Of a stretch of DNA of 64,000 nucleotides, positions 36,892 through 45,883 are shown one piece after another; the stretch's first letter is position 1; every line of letters begins with the position of its first letter. The stretch comes from Rubripirellula lacrimiformis. Lineage in GTDB: Bacteria > Planctomycetota > Planctomycetia > Pirellulales > Pirellulaceae. The translations under genes and the position numbers were made by a program. Location of the stretch: positions 3,720,001 to 3,784,000 of the forward strand of contig NZ_CP036525.1 in the NCBI RefSeq assembly GCF_007741535.1, in the 5' to 3' direction. The notes beneath the pieces were generated by a model, which was given only the letters and a program-made list of their open reading frames with translations, did no database searches and was not told the origin of the DNA.

Positions 36892-36971
36892 TTGATCTCT
36901 CCGGTGGGCACTGGTTCGGGCACCAGTCGGAAAATTCGGGATTGGATTCGGCCCGCCAGAAATCGCAGACC

Positions 36972-37016
36972 AAAATAAAAAGCATCAGGGCGCCGCCGTT
37001 GGCAACGCCCTGATGC
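36972..37016 (-). terminator. Orphan rho-independent terminator
   Basis: On the minus strand, GCATCAGGGCG and CGCCCTGATGC form a perfect 11-bp stem with a 13-base loop, followed by TTTTTATTTT. No annotated gene ends just before it; the nearest co-oriented gene upstream is the methyltransferase, whose stop is 385 bp away. Confidence 0.85.
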
Positions 37017-37206
37017 AACAGTGAAGTTTCAACGTGAAGCTGCTGGTCGAGACGATTGACCCAGAAACCGTCGCAACCAACTTACTCCGCTTCGACCGCA
37101 CAAGTGAGGCCGGTGAACATTTCCCGCAAAGCATTCACCTCGCCGAAACTTCATCGTGGAAGGTCTAGACCGCAGCCCAAGCCAGCAAGCTGTGCACCGC
37201 AGTATG
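36972..37206 (-). ncRNA. Candidate small RNA (or short-peptide mRNA)
   Basis: A transcript is predicted from a promoter-like sequence at 37213-37240 to the terminator at 36972-37016, about 235 nt. No conserved RNA family was recognised. The only notable coding option is an 18-codon frame (from a GTG near 37141, product ending TGLTCAVEAE). All of this is inference from the promoter and terminator. Confidence 0.35.
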
Positions 37207-37212
37207 GGTTGG

Positions 37213-37240
37213 ATTAACAGGCCTTCGGAATTCGCGTCAA
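37213..37240 (-). promoter_or_regulatory. Promoter-like -35/-10 pair
   Basis: On the minus strand, TTGACG (37235-37240), a 16-base spacer and GTTAAT (37213-37218). It resembles a housekeeping-sigma promoter and would start a transcript near 37206 that ends at the orphan terminator. Confidence 0.35.
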
Positions 37241-37401
37241 CCGCGATTCAATCATTCCGCCCCCAAAGTTTTTTCGGACGCTGGATCTGGGGGCCTCGCC
37301 GATGCGGCTTTGGCGGCGTTGGCGACGCCGATCGGGAACAGGCCGACCGCGGCCAATCGCCGCGTTTCTGGGCGTTTGCGGCCCTGGTTGGCATCCGGGT
37401 G

Positions 37402-38145
37402 CTACGCGAATGCGACGGCCGTTTCGGGGACGGATTTTTCATCCAACCCGATAATGTACCGGCACGGCAATCCCCGCCGGACGCGAACCGGTCTGGCTAG
37501 AGCGTGTTCGGACAAACGTTTAAATTCGTCCGCGGTGAAAGCGGCGCGCACTGCCTGCCCAGCGTCATGATGGACGATCCGCGATCGTGAAATCAGATGC
37601 GAAGCTACCGCAGCGAAGACTAAATTGATCCGCGACCGATCCCAGTCACAGATCAGAATGCCCTCGTCGGTGACCGCTTGCATCGCCTGCAACAGCCTTG
37701 TCGCGTGATGGTTGTCCAATCGGTGCATGAACATCGAACAGGTCACCAGGTCAAATCCGGCTGGCAGCGGGCTGGCCAAGCAATCAAGCTGGATCGAATT
37801 CAGTGGGACACCCGCCTGTTCAGCTCGTCGCTGCTGCTGATCAATCGCTGCGGGGCAGATGTCGGTCGCGGTCACTTTCAACGGGATTCCGTCGATCGCC
37901 GCACGTCGGCACCACGCGATCGGCACTTCACCCGCACCGCTGGCGATATCCAGAACACGCAGTACGTTTCGCCCACCGCGATTCTTGCCACGCGCGATCG
38001 CTGCGCGACGCACATATCGGTACATCGCCGATGCGACGCCGGTGTAACGGTTCAGCCGAGAAAATCCGTTGAGGGTCTGATGCTGCAGATCCAGCGGTAA
38101 ATCCAGATGGCTCATCCAATCGGGATGTCGATCGCGCGATAGCAT
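37402..38145 (-). CDS. SAM-dependent class I methyltransferase
   Basis: 247 residues. The Rossmann SAM-binding motif I is VLRVLDIASGAGEVPIAWC (about 63-81), followed by VTATDICPAAI with the acidic residue expected at the end of strand 2, and CSMFMHRLDNH. The substrate is unknown; the arrangement recalls UbiE/small-molecule methyltransferases. There is no signal peptide. The gene begins nine bases after the lgt stop, so it is co-transcribed with lgt. The LRR gene is downstream on the same strand after the sRNA-like region. A longer interruption to 36892 holds the candidate sRNA and nothing else recognised. Confidence 0.85.
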   Translation of the reverse strand: MLSRDRHPDWMSHLDLPLDLQHQTLNGFSRLNRYTGVASAMYRYVRRAAIARGKNRGGRNVLRVLDIASGAGEVPIAWCRRAAIDGIPLKVTATDICPAAIDQQQRRAEQAGVPLNSIQLDCLASPLPAGFDLVTCSMFMHRLDNHHATRLLQAMQAVTDEGILICDWDRSRINLVFAAVASHLISRSRIVHHDAGQAVRAAFTADEFKRLSEHALARPVRVRRGLPCRYIIGLDEKSVPETAVAFA

Positions 38146-38154
38146 GATCAGGAC

Positions 38155-39432
38155 CTAGCGGTTCGGTGAGGTTTCCGAACGTAGGGCTGCGGTTTTCGAT
38201 GAACGGTACAGCCACGCCAGGCCGCCGAGCGAAAGTGAAAACACGACAATGCTGACCCACTGAGAGATAGACAAGTTGGTTCCGAACTGACCCGCTTCGT
38301 CGACGCGTATCAATTCCAATACGAATCGAAGCACAGCATAGGACGCGAAGCCCAGCAACATAATGGTGCCGGTGCGGAAATCGAATCGTGACAACCCGCA
38401 CAACGCCAAACATAACACAAGCGAACTTATGCTGCTGATCACTTGGGCTGCCTGGACCGGCAGCGCCTGATTGGGCAACTGGTCGGCTGACCAACGATGT
38501 CGACGTCCATCGACGGTGACCACCACTCCCGTCGGCACGTCTTCGGCCGGGATATCACGTGGTGCGGACTTCCATTCGCTGCGGTCGTCGTTCAATTCGT
38601 TCAATCGCCCGCCCACGCGGATCCCGGCTTGGTCGGCCAGCGATCCTTCGCGAACACTGGTGATTTCGCGAGTCTCGGCGTCGTACGAAAAACCCAACAA
38701 TTGGCCATCAAACAACTGGTCCTGGTAAACCTTCGCGCCGGGGGGAAACTGCAGTGCCATCGGCCCTTCTTCGCACCGACCGCCATAGCAACATCCGTTC
38801 ATCACACAGCCGATTCGGCCAAAGAAGACCCCAAGGAACATGCACGGCACGATCACGTCGCCAAACTTCAATACCGGCAATTTGTGCCGAATCAAAAAGT
38901 ACGTGACGGCCAGGGACCCGCCGATGAACGACCCATAAACGACCAGCCCACCCTCGGTGAACCTCAACATGTTGCCGACGGTTTCAAAAAACGTGTCGCC
39001 AATGAATTGTCGGTGATACTGGGCCACAAAAAAGGCTCGGGCACCAAAGATGCCGCCAAAGAATGCCCAGGGCGCGATCGAATAGATCATGTCTGGATCG
39101 ATTCCGTAGCGTCTGGCGCGATAGGCGGCCAACCAAATGGCCGACCCGACTCCCAGCAACAGCATCACGCCGTAGCCCCGAATCGCCATGCCGACCGGGT
39201 CGCCGTCCAGGTTGTGCAGCTCGACTCGCGGCAGCACCACCGTCACGGCGATTGCCGCGATTGCCCACAGTAGCCCCTCGGTCGCCAAAATCTTGCCCGG
39301 GGATTGGCCCCGGACCTTGCCGATCACGATTCGAGCGACCAGGCCGATCGCCAACAGGATCAGGAGCCAGCCGAATCCAAAGACTGGTAGCCCAGCGATC
39401 TCATGAGGAATCAGCAAAAGTGTGCGGCGCAT
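38155..39432 (-). CDS. lgt: Prolipoprotein diacylglyceryl transferase with PDZ-like insert
   Basis: 425 residues, a membrane enzyme that transfers diacylglycerol to the lipobox Cys of prolipoproteins. The ATG at 39432 starts at the first helix region (MRRTLLLIPHEIAG). Family landmarks are ARAFFVAQYH, GGLVVYGSFIGG and GRIGCVMNGCCYGG (about 205-218). Between that motif and the last helices, about residues 256-318 form a PDZ-like segment (SVREGSLADQAGIRVGGRLNEL). This makes the protein about 130 residues longer than typical Lgt proteins of about 290. The methyltransferase follows after nine bases. The core assignment is firm; the PDZ call is by motif only. Confidence 0.88.
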   Translation of the reverse strand: MRRTLLLIPHEIAGLPVFGFGWLLILLAIGLVARIVIGKVRGQSPGKILATEGLLWAIAAIAVTVVLPRVELHNLDGDPVGMAIRGYGVMLLLGVGSAIWLAAYRARRYGIDPDMIYSIAPWAFFGGIFGARAFFVAQYHRQFIGDTFFETVGNMLRFTEGGLVVYGSFIGGSLAVTYFLIRHKLPVLKFGDVIVPCMFLGVFFGRIGCVMNGCCYGGRCEEGPMALQFPPGAKVYQDQLFDGQLLGFSYDAETREITSVREGSLADQAGIRVGGRLNELNDDRSEWKSAPRDIPAEDVPTGVVVTVDGRRHRWSADQLPNQALPVQAAQVISSISSLVLCLALCGLSRFDFRTGTIMLLGFASYAVLRFVLELIRVDEAGQFGTNLSISQWVSIVVFSLSLGGLAWLYRSSKTAALRSETSPNR

Positions 39433-39785
39433 GCAATCTATCCGTCTAACAAACGCCGTATCGGCGGGTTCAAAATTTACAAAATTGGTCGACGATTCGC
39501 CTCTTTGGGCCGCACCATCAGGGGCCGCCCATAGCCGGGGATCGTCGGTTGCCATCGCGTCGTCGGTCAGTTTTGCATTGATCTGGACGGATGGTGCACT
39601 CCTTTTCTACGCTGCTTCGGCCGGAAACGTCCAGCCGAGGTGCTCCCTTGCATCAACGCGATGCCGGCACAAACCGGGTTGGTCCCAAGATTACCGTCCG
39701 GCAGAATCGCTGTCAGACAGTAGAACACTGGCCCATCGGTGCCCCAAGCATGCCCCCCATCCGTCCTTTCGGGAGCTTCACTGCC

Positions 39786-40610
39786 ATGTCTTCACGCCTT
39801 CATTTTATCGCGTTCTGTGTCTTGCCAATGGCGTTGGGCATGTTCGGTCCGTCGGTTTGCCCTGTGGTGGCGCAGGTTCCCGGTCAGACTTTTGTCAGTC
39901 AGCCGTCGCCCAGCCGACCTCATCACGGCAAAGTCGCCGGCACCGATTCAAGATTCACGGTGACGGTGAAGACCTTTGTGGGGGCCCAGTCGGATCCCAT
40001 CGCCGAGCACCGCATCGTTTTCGACAACGGCCTGATATACGACTTGCCCCAGATCGATTCCGCAACCGTGACCGTCTATGACCCTGCCCAAGGGCATGTG
40101 ACATTGATGGATCGTCCGCGTCAGGTCCAGTCGACGATCAGTATCGATGATCTGGTGAAGATCACCGCCCAGGCGCGGGCGTCGGCCGACACACCGGACA
40201 AACAAGAACAATTAGGCCTGACCGCGACGGTGCAAAAAAGCAATCGGATGATCGGTTACTCGATTCATTTCGCCGGCGCGACCTACCACATGTCGACCCA
40301 AAAGCCTGCTCACCCGACAATGGCGTCCGAATTCGGGCAATTCTCGGATCTGGCCGCACGCATGAACCTGGTTCGGCAAAGCTGGTTGCCCCCCTTCGCT
40401 CGCATGACGCTTAGTGATCGCATCACCGCGGCAGGCGAAATCCCCTTGGAAACCTCACTGACAATCCAGCGTGGCGATCGTACCGATGAATACCGGACAA
40501 CGATGCTGATCGGTGAGTTGACCGAAGACGATGCGAAATCGATCCAGGAAGTTCGCGGGATGCTGACGCTGTACAAAACAGTGTCGCTAGACGAAGTTCC
40601 CAAGGCATAG
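39786..40610 (+). CDS. Secreted hypothetical protein
   Basis: 274 residues. The ATG at 39786, with GGGAG about 11 bases upstream, gives a signal peptide (MSSRLHFIAFCVLPMALGM). The mature protein has no recognised domain. Mixed beta-rich segments (RFTVTVKTFVGAQSD, IVFDNGLIYDLPQIDSATVTVYDPAQGHVTLMD) and a later GYSIHFAGATYH are visible, and the C-terminal part is helical. The gene is divergent from lgt, separated by about 350 bp. The role is unknown; export is inferred from the signal peptide. Confidence 0.7.
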   Translation: MSSRLHFIAFCVLPMALGMFGPSVCPVVAQVPGQTFVSQPSPSRPHHGKVAGTDSRFTVTVKTFVGAQSDPIAEHRIVFDNGLIYDLPQIDSATVTVYDPAQGHVTLMDRPRQVQSTISIDDLVKITAQARASADTPDKQEQLGLTATVQKSNRMIGYSIHFAGATYHMSTQKPAHPTMASEFGQFSDLAARMNLVRQSWLPPFARMTLSDRITAAGEIPLETSLTIQRGDRTDEYRTTMLIGELTEDDAKSIQEVRGMLTLYKTVSLDEVPKA

Positions 40611-40811
40611 CATTTCCAAGCCATAGCCGCGCTGTGTCCGTCCGCCAACGGTGCAGGCTTGCGACGCATTCGGCATGACCGACCGAATCATGGCCCGGAA
40701 ACCGTCGCTGTAAATCGCGGCCGGTAGGTGCCGTTTGGGATCACGCCGCCCTAGTTTTCAAGCCGCAGAATATTTTCTACTGAAATGGACTGCGACTTGG
40801 CGGTCGTTTGG

Positions 40812-41096
40812 TCACGGCAGAAACAATGCAATGCCGCCGCCGATCATGCCCAAGAAGGGTGCCACGAAGACGATCATCACCAAGGGCCCGAGTCCGGCAT
40901 TCCCGCATGCCGCGGAGCCGGGTGGCAGCGATGCGGCGTACTCCCACGACTGATACAGTCCGTACCCGCCAAACAACAACGGCAGCGCGGCACCGATTGC
41001 CGCCCCCAGCAACAGTCGCCGAAACTCAGAACGCGGTTGCTCTAGCAACGCTCTCGGGTCGGCGTCGGTGGGCGAATATGGGTTCGGGTCAGTCAT
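40812..41096 (-). CDS. Small membrane protein with N-terminal NPYSP motif
   Basis: 94 residues, starting MTDPNPYSPTDADP. Two transmembrane helices follow (LLLGAAIGAALPLLFGGYGLY and LVMIVFVAPFLGMIGGGIALF). The N-terminal NPY(A/S)P motif also begins the membrane proteins at 47288-47737 and 63221-63976. Its ATG lies inside the end of the DUF2185 gene (8-bp overlap), so the two are translated from one message. The function is unknown. Confidence 0.7.
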   Translation of the reverse strand: MTDPNPYSPTDADPRALLEQPRSEFRRLLLGAAIGAALPLLFGGYGLYQSWEYAASLPPGSAACGNAGLGPLVMIVFVAPFLGMIGGGIALFLP

Positions 41097-41442
41097 CGTC
41101 TTCGCCTAAGAAGTCGGGATCGATCGGGCCGAAGGAATCGTCGTCTTGGCGTTCGAACGCGCACGGCGGCGGTGTCGCCAGCAATGGGATGATGTCGTGG
41201 TCATAGTTGGCAATGTCGTTGACGTTGTAGATCATCGTGTTTTCTGGATCGTCAACGTACTCCTGCGTTTCGTCGCCGGAAAAGAACCGCCATCCGCTGT
41301 CGTTGGGGTCATCAGGTTCCTCGCGGTACATGAACCCCACAGACGTGGCATCGACCGTGATCCGGTCCGTGGCAAAGCAATAGCCCATGGACTCCACCAG
41401 TGGAACGATTTGCTTGGCTGTCAGTGCGAATTTCTTTTCCAT
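41089..41442 (-). CDS. DUF2185-like small acidic protein
   Basis: 117 residues, soluble, very acidic at the C-terminus (FLGEDDD). The middle carries the DUF2185-like block GFMYREEPDDPNDSGWRFFSGDETQEY followed by Asn and Asp residues (MIYNVNDIANYD). Related domains occur among immunity proteins, so an immunity role is possible, but no toxin gene is next to it. It overlaps the small membrane protein gene by eight bases. The ATG start is followed by MEKKFALTAKQ. Confidence 0.7.
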   Translation of the reverse strand: MEKKFALTAKQIVPLVESMGYCFATDRITVDATSVGFMYREEPDDPNDSGWRFFSGDETQEYVDDPENTMIYNVNDIANYDHDIIPLLATPPPCAFERQDDDSFGPIDPDFLGEDDD

Positions 41443-41685
41443 AAGAGCGTCGGTGTCGCGATTTCAGTGGTTCAGTGGATTCGGAATGGCGGGCTTCCCA
41501 GCCACCAACTTGCTTCATGATGATGGTTTTTCAGGACCCCGGCAAGCTTCCTTGGAAACGAAGCAAAACGGGGCGCTGGGATGCTACCGCGTCGAGGCGA
41601 GTCTGGGCGTGGGGGGCAGGTGGGAGCGCGCCTAGCGGTTCGAAATCGACACACGATCATCGTCCCGCCGCGTTTTCTGGACGCT

Positions 41686-42579
41686 TCAATCGGTGCCGTC
41701 GGTTCGAAGGAATTGGTCCAGGAAGTGGCCGACCCGGGATTCGTACTCTGCTGGATCCGCCTGGTGAAGATCAACGTGACCTGCCCCGTCGACCAACCAA
41801 AGCTCTTTCGGTTCCTGTGCGTTGTCAAAGATCGCAACCGTTTCAGCAGCGGTCGTGTGCCGGTCATCCGATCCAGACATGACCAATGTTGGGCAACCTG
41901 TCTCTGCGACTTTGTCGATCGGGCGAAGTTTCCAACGTGGGATTCCTAGTCGAGGTTCCAATTGAATCAGCAACAAGGTCGACGGAAGCCATGACAGGGG
42001 GCCCACCACCGCCGCGACGCGGTTGTGGATCGCGGTGTCAATGTCCGGATAGACCGATTCGACCACCACCGCGTCGACTTCCATCGGCGACCCCAGCAGG
42101 GTTGCCGCACCGCCCAGTGAGACGCCGATGATGCCGATCGGTTGGTCGGGGTGCTGCAGACGGGCGAACGTCACCGCCGCGCGGACGTCGTGTTTTTCAA
42201 GCTGACCGATCGTGATCGTCTCGCCTGTGCTTTCGCCGTGCGACTGCAGATCGATCATCACGGTGGCGTATCCCTTTTGATGGAGCCAGCGAGCACGTTG
42301 GATCATTGACAGTCGCGAACCGCGAATCCCGTGCACCAAAACGATCACCCCCTGGCTACCGTCGATGCTGGTGTGCCAACCATGGATCGTGGCGCCCGAT
42401 TCGCTGGGGATCGTAAAGGGTTTCGCTTGCAGATCCGCAGGCGGTGCCCCAATCACGCGGTGGTTCGCTGCTACCAACGCACCTGCGACATACCAAGACA
42501 CTGCAAGGCCAACTGCAGTCACCATCGCAGATGTGATCGCCAAGATCCGGACGATGCGTTTTCGTCGACGAGGTAGCAT
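41686..42579 (-). CDS. Membrane-anchored alpha/beta hydrolase
   Basis: 297 residues. The ATG at 42579 starts MLPRRRKRIVRILA and leads into a transmembrane anchor (ITSAMVTAVGLAVSWYVAGALV). The hydrolase domain shows the HG of the oxyanion region (IVLVHGIRGSRLS), the nucleophile elbow GVSLGGAAT, an Asp in MSGSDDRHT and a late His in GAGHVDLHQ, giving a complete Ser-Asp-His triad. It belongs to the broad family of serine hydrolases with unknown substrates. Periplasmic or membrane-facing is inferred. A longer frame upstream consists of a TSTATT repeat encoded by a 15-bp DNA repeat and is judged non-coding. Confidence 0.82.
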   Translation of the reverse strand: MLPRRRKRIVRILAITSAMVTAVGLAVSWYVAGALVAANHRVIGAPPADLQAKPFTIPSESGATIHGWHTSIDGSQGVIVLVHGIRGSRLSMIQRARWLHQKGYATVMIDLQSHGESTGETITIGQLEKHDVRAAVTFARLQHPDQPIGIIGVSLGGAATLLGSPMEVDAVVVESVYPDIDTAIHNRVAAVVGPLSWLPSTLLLIQLEPRLGIPRWKLRPIDKVAETGCPTLVMSGSDDRHTTAAETVAIFDNAQEPKELWLVDGAGHVDLHQADPAEYESRVGHFLDQFLRTDGTD

Positions 42580-42708
42580 GACTATTGAAACGCTCCAATC
42601 GAACCAACTTCTGGAAGGTCTTCGAAACAAACTTGAAGGAATGTCTTCCTGTGCAATGGCGTCTCCGCCGTCCAGATCCGCCCACGGATGCCTGATCGTG
42701 GGCCGATC

Positions 42709-42783
42709 GTCGCGGTGCCGAATCGTCGCGGTGCTGGTCGTCGCGGTGCTGGTCGTCGCGGTGCTGGTCGTCGCGGTGCTGGT
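42709..42783. repeat. 15-bp tandem repeat
   Basis: Four to five copies of GTCGTCGCGGTGCTG, the first slightly diverged, lie between two hydrolase genes. The repeat makes an open frame with a repeating TSTAT product, which explains why that frame looks longer than the hydrolase it precedes. Confidence 0.85.
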
Positions 42784-42808
42784 CGGCGGCGGCATGCACG
42801 ACGTGCGA

Positions 42809-44188
42809 CTATCGATCACTGCGGATAGTGGCGTTTACCGAGGTGGGCTGGGACTCTAAACCCACGGTGTTGACGGTGACCACGGAATAGTCGTGGTCGT
42901 CATCGTCCGTAGCGGTCTCATCAACGAACTCCATCTTTGCGAGCGGCTGAGCGGGCGTGTCGCTGTACTGCAAGTCCTGAAACAGTTGCCGTCCGTAGCG
43001 ATTTTTGCCGCGACCGGCAACTTCCGCCAAGAACTTGCCATCGCGAAGAATCTTGAATTTCTGAACTCCACTTTCAACGTCCGCTTCGGCACGCCAACGC
43101 AAACGGTTTCCATCCAGTTCGACAGATGATGGTGCCGGAGGCGGTGTCGCATCGACCACATTGGTGTCCTTTCGGAATTGCATCCACAATTGGGCGGTAC
43201 TCTCATCGGGAAGCCATCCGGCTTGCAGTGGATCACCCTTGTATTTCGTGGCGGGCATTGCGGTTGTTCCCGTTGGCTCGGCTAGCCACGCGGACTGAAG
43301 GGAAATTTCTCGCAGGGGCTGTCCTGATCGCAGCGGCAATCGCAGGGCGAGGCATTTGTCCAGCCACGGAATCGCCATGTATCGAGAGTTGCCGCATTCG
43401 TGAGCCGTCAATGGATCAATTGCGATACCGGTAAGGCCTCCACCACCGCGGACCTTCGCAAAGAATGCTTGGTTCGCGGGCCAGACCTTTGCGAAGCGAC
43501 CGTCTGCCACGGTCACGCCTTCTTTGGTGCCGGGGTTGCACATCGTCGGAACGCTCAAGGCCGCCTTCGGTAGTGCATGCGGTTGGATTCCTGGTCGATC
43601 AGAATCCGCGTCCATCAACGGCACGCCCGAACGAAGCCAAGCTGCTGCGATACGCTCGGGTTGCGTCATCAACATCCCGCCGCACCAGTGCCCGCCTCCG
43701 CTGTGTCCCCACAGCGCAAGCGGTACGGATGCAAGTTCGGGATGGCCCGAGAGTTTGCCGAGATCAACCAGCGATCGATCAAACGCATCGCCGGATCCAT
43801 TGCGTGGGTCGCACCACAACTGACAATCCGCGTTCTGCGGTTGTTCGTAGGCGGGAGACAACAACGCGCAGTCATGCTTCTTGGCCAATGCTTGCCAGTG
43901 CAGATCATACGCACCGGTTAGCCCGGAACTGCACGAACCTTCTCCGCAACCATGTTGATGAACCACGATTCCGCGAAGTGTATCTACGCCTGTAGGTATC
44001 CAAACGGTGTAGTTCACTGGAATTGTCAGTTCACCCGGTTCTTCCGATGCCTCGTAACGCACACGATAGTAAGGCGGCTTGGCTTCGGGGACCACGTCGT
44101 AAGGGGGGGCTTGAGCCGATGAGTCAACAACGGCTACCAAAGCAAACAACACGGCCGGGAAAAAGCAGCGACACAGCAAGGATTGCAT
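42809..44188 (-). CDS. Secreted alpha/beta hydrolase (esterase/depolymerase-like)
   Basis: 459 residues. A signal peptide ([18 protein letters not shown]) is followed by an esterase-type hydrolase with the nucleophile elbow [14 protein letters not shown], an [11 protein letters not shown] oxyanion-like loop near residue 80, and a late [13 protein letters not shown]. It resembles poly(3-hydroxybutyrate) depolymerase/feruloyl esterase-like proteins, but the exact family is not fixed. The C-terminal 120 residues look like a fibronectin-III-type beta domain ([23 protein letters not shown] and [13 protein letters not shown]). Cys pairs in GCGEGSC and DCQLWC suggest disulfides. It lies upstream of the membrane-anchored hydrolase on the same strand. 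Confidence 0.8.
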   Translation of the reverse strand: MQSLLCRCFFPAVLFALVAVVDSSAQAPPYDVVPEAKPPYYRVRYEASEEPGELTIPVNYTVWIPTGVDTLRGIVVHQHGCGEGSCSSGLTGAYDLHWQALAKKHDCALLSPAYEQPQNADCQLWCDPRNGSGDAFDRSLVDLGKLSGHPELASVPLALWGHSGGGHWCGGMLMTQPERIAAAWLRSGVPLMDADSDRPGIQPHALPKAALSVPTMCNPGTKEGVTVADGRFAKVWPANQAFFAKVRGGGGLTGIAIDPLTAHECGNSRYMAIPWLDKCLALRLPLRSGQPLREISLQSAWLAEPTGTTAMPATKYKGDPLQAGWLPDESTAQLWMQFRKDTNVVDATPPPAPSSVELDGNRLRWRAEADVESGVQKFKILRDGKFLAEVAGRGKNRYGRQLFQDLQYSDTPAQPLAKMEFVDETATDDDDHDYSVVTVNTVGLESQPTSVNATIRSDR

Positions 44189-44499
44189 GATGACAGTACG
44201 GTCTCAGGAAAAATTGGCGAGTAAAACGGGGCGGATGTCGATGGTCCAAATTGTAGCACAAGCAACTTGCCGCATTGCCCAGGTTGCCCTCTGTTGCGCT
44301 CTCTGGGTTGCATGTCCGCAGAGAATTCCAGTGGCGCCCTCGCTTGAAGCCGCCGCCGCAGCAGCGGTCGTCGTCGGCGAAGAAATCGATGATCGTCTTC
44401 AACCGCTGGGCCAAAACCGTTGAGTTGTCCGGCAAACTCCGGTGCAGATACTGGACTGTATTTTGCGTGAATTTACACTTGTCTCTCTGTCTTGGGCGG
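44189..44499. other. Intergenic region
   Basis: About 310 bp between the secreted hydrolase and the globin gene, both on the minus strand. Short frames exist on both strands, but none has a recognisable domain or good start. The promoter of the secreted hydrolase should lie near 44190-44260. Confidence 0.35.
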
Positions 44500-44910
44500 T
44501 CAGTATTTCCGGATCATATGTTGCACGACATGTCCTAGGATTCTCCGCCACGCCGCCTCGATCTTGTCGTCCCACTGATCGTCAAATTCGCTGGCCGTTG
44601 TGATGATGGATTCAAACCACAGGTCGTATAGCCGGGGTGCGATATTCAGGTGATCGCGATCGTGCGTCTTCGCTCGCATATTCATTTCCGCCAACGAATC
44701 CGCCTCGCCCGTCGTCGCCCCTGCACACAGTTCCAGCGATCGACGCAGCATCTTGTTCTGTTTTTCGAAGTCCGTGAATCGGAACTTGCGACGGATTTCG
44801 TCCGATGTGTTGATGAACCGATCGTAGAACGCAGGAATGAAAGCCTCGTTTGCTAAGCATCGCTCAGTGCTTTTCAGGAACAGTTCTTTTGGGGTCGGTT
44901 CGTCCATCAT
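44500..44910 (-). CDS. Single-domain globin
   Basis: 136 residues. The order of helices fits a globin: an N-terminal LFLKSTERCLANEAFIPAFYDRFINTS, a CD-like FRFTDFEKQNKMLRRSLEL, and the putative haem pocket RAKTHDRDHLNIAPRLYDLWFESII with two His residues four apart (His candidates for the proximal ligand). A final WRRILGHVVQHM closes the fold. Haem and O2 or NO binding is inferred from the family. It is not part of an obvious operon; the next co-oriented gene upstream is a YbjQ-like protein 300 bp away. The call rests on pattern recognition. Confidence 0.75.
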   Translation of the reverse strand: MMDEPTPKELFLKSTERCLANEAFIPAFYDRFINTSDEIRRKFRFTDFEKQNKMLRRSLELCAGATTGEADSLAEMNMRAKTHDRDHLNIAPRLYDLWFESIITTASEFDDQWDDKIEAAWRRILGHVVQHMIRKY

Positions 44911-45213
44911 GAACTGCGTTCTAGCATCGGCGAGGAATAGGGCGGCGGAAGCAAGTGTGGATAGGGATCCGTCATCTTAGCAATGGCTGCCGTGGCGTGG
45001 GCTGATCGCGGTGCGACGGTGCCCATGGCGGCGCGGCACCCTGTTGATCGATTGCTCGATAAGAGCATGCGGGCAGCAGCCGCGATCGCGTCCGGATTGT
45101 AACGTGGTCGCCGTCCTCGGGTCAGGCATCGCTCGATCCATGTTCCAAGTCCCGCGTCCCAAATCCGCCCGACAATGCGGTTCACGCGTTCACGCTTTCC
45201 GGGCGATACCGTG
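44911..45213. other. Intergenic region
   Basis: About 300 bp upstream of the globin gene. No gene or RNA was recognised. It should carry the globin promoter. Confidence 0.35.
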
Positions 45214-45669
45214 CTAGCCGTGATTCTGGGCCGACTTGGGCGCAGCGGTGACGGCCGTGCCGCAGCAGCAAATCATCAGCATCGAATTGCCGACCGTCGA
45301 ATAGTCATAACGCATTCCGACGACTGCGTTTGCGCCCAACGCATTAGCGCGTTCGGCCATCTCTGTCATTGCCGTGTTACGTCCCTGAACCAACAACGCT
45401 TCGTATTGACCAGAGCGTCCGCCGACGACATCCGTGATCGCGGCAAAGAAATCTCGAAGCACGTTCGCACCGTAGATCGTCTCTCCGAAGACCGGACCAA
45501 GATATTCTGAAATGTCGTGTGTTTGAAACGTCGGGGTCGTCGTGATCATCATTCCTGCAGTGGTGACCGCGGCGCCCGCATCGGATTCGGGACGCGGGCT
45601 TTGGCATGTCCAGCAGATGTTGTATCCAAGGTCGGTTTGGTTACCGCAGGATGGGCATGTCCAAGGCAT
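45214..45669 (-). CDS. YbjQ/UPF0145-like protein with N-terminal zinc ribbon
   Basis: 151 residues. It starts MPWTCPSCGNQTDLGYNICWTCQ, a zinc ribbon with two Cys pairs. A UPF0145 (YbjQ) domain follows, seen in THDISEYLGPVFGETIYGANV, NTAMTEMAERANALGANAVVGMRYDYS and a Cys cluster LMICCCGTAV. YbjQ domains form pentameric rings and are sometimes called heavy-metal-binding; the activity is unproven. The fusion with a zinc ribbon is a common domain combination. It is transcribed alone. Confidence 0.85.
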   Translation of the reverse strand: MPWTCPSCGNQTDLGYNICWTCQSPRPESDAGAAVTTAGMMITTTPTFQTHDISEYLGPVFGETIYGANVLRDFFAAITDVVGGRSGQYEALLVQGRNTAMTEMAERANALGANAVVGMRYDYSTVGNSMLMICCCGTAVTAAPKSAQNHG

Positions 45670-45883
45670 ATCGGGTGTCGCTTATGACTGGTGCGTGGGG
45701 TATCGGCGTCGTTTCCGTCAGAACCATCCGCTGGTTGCTGACGCTCGGGCTACCGTGTCGGTTATCGGTCACTGAAAAAGGATACTCCATCTGCAACGCC
45801 GCAACGAATCCAGCGTCGCTCGCGCCACCAGCAACACTGGCCTTAGGTATCTCGCCTGTCAGCGTCGGACGCGGCTACACTCG

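Noticed and set aside
42579-42819. Longer start for the membrane-anchored hydrolase
   Set aside because: The extra 80 residues are mostly a TSTATT repeat from a 15-bp DNA repeat. The ATG at 42579 directly precedes the anchor helix.
44124-44435. 103-residue frame on the minus strand covering the secreted-hydrolase start
   Set aside because: It overlaps the signal peptide of the better supported hydrolase in another frame and shows no domain.
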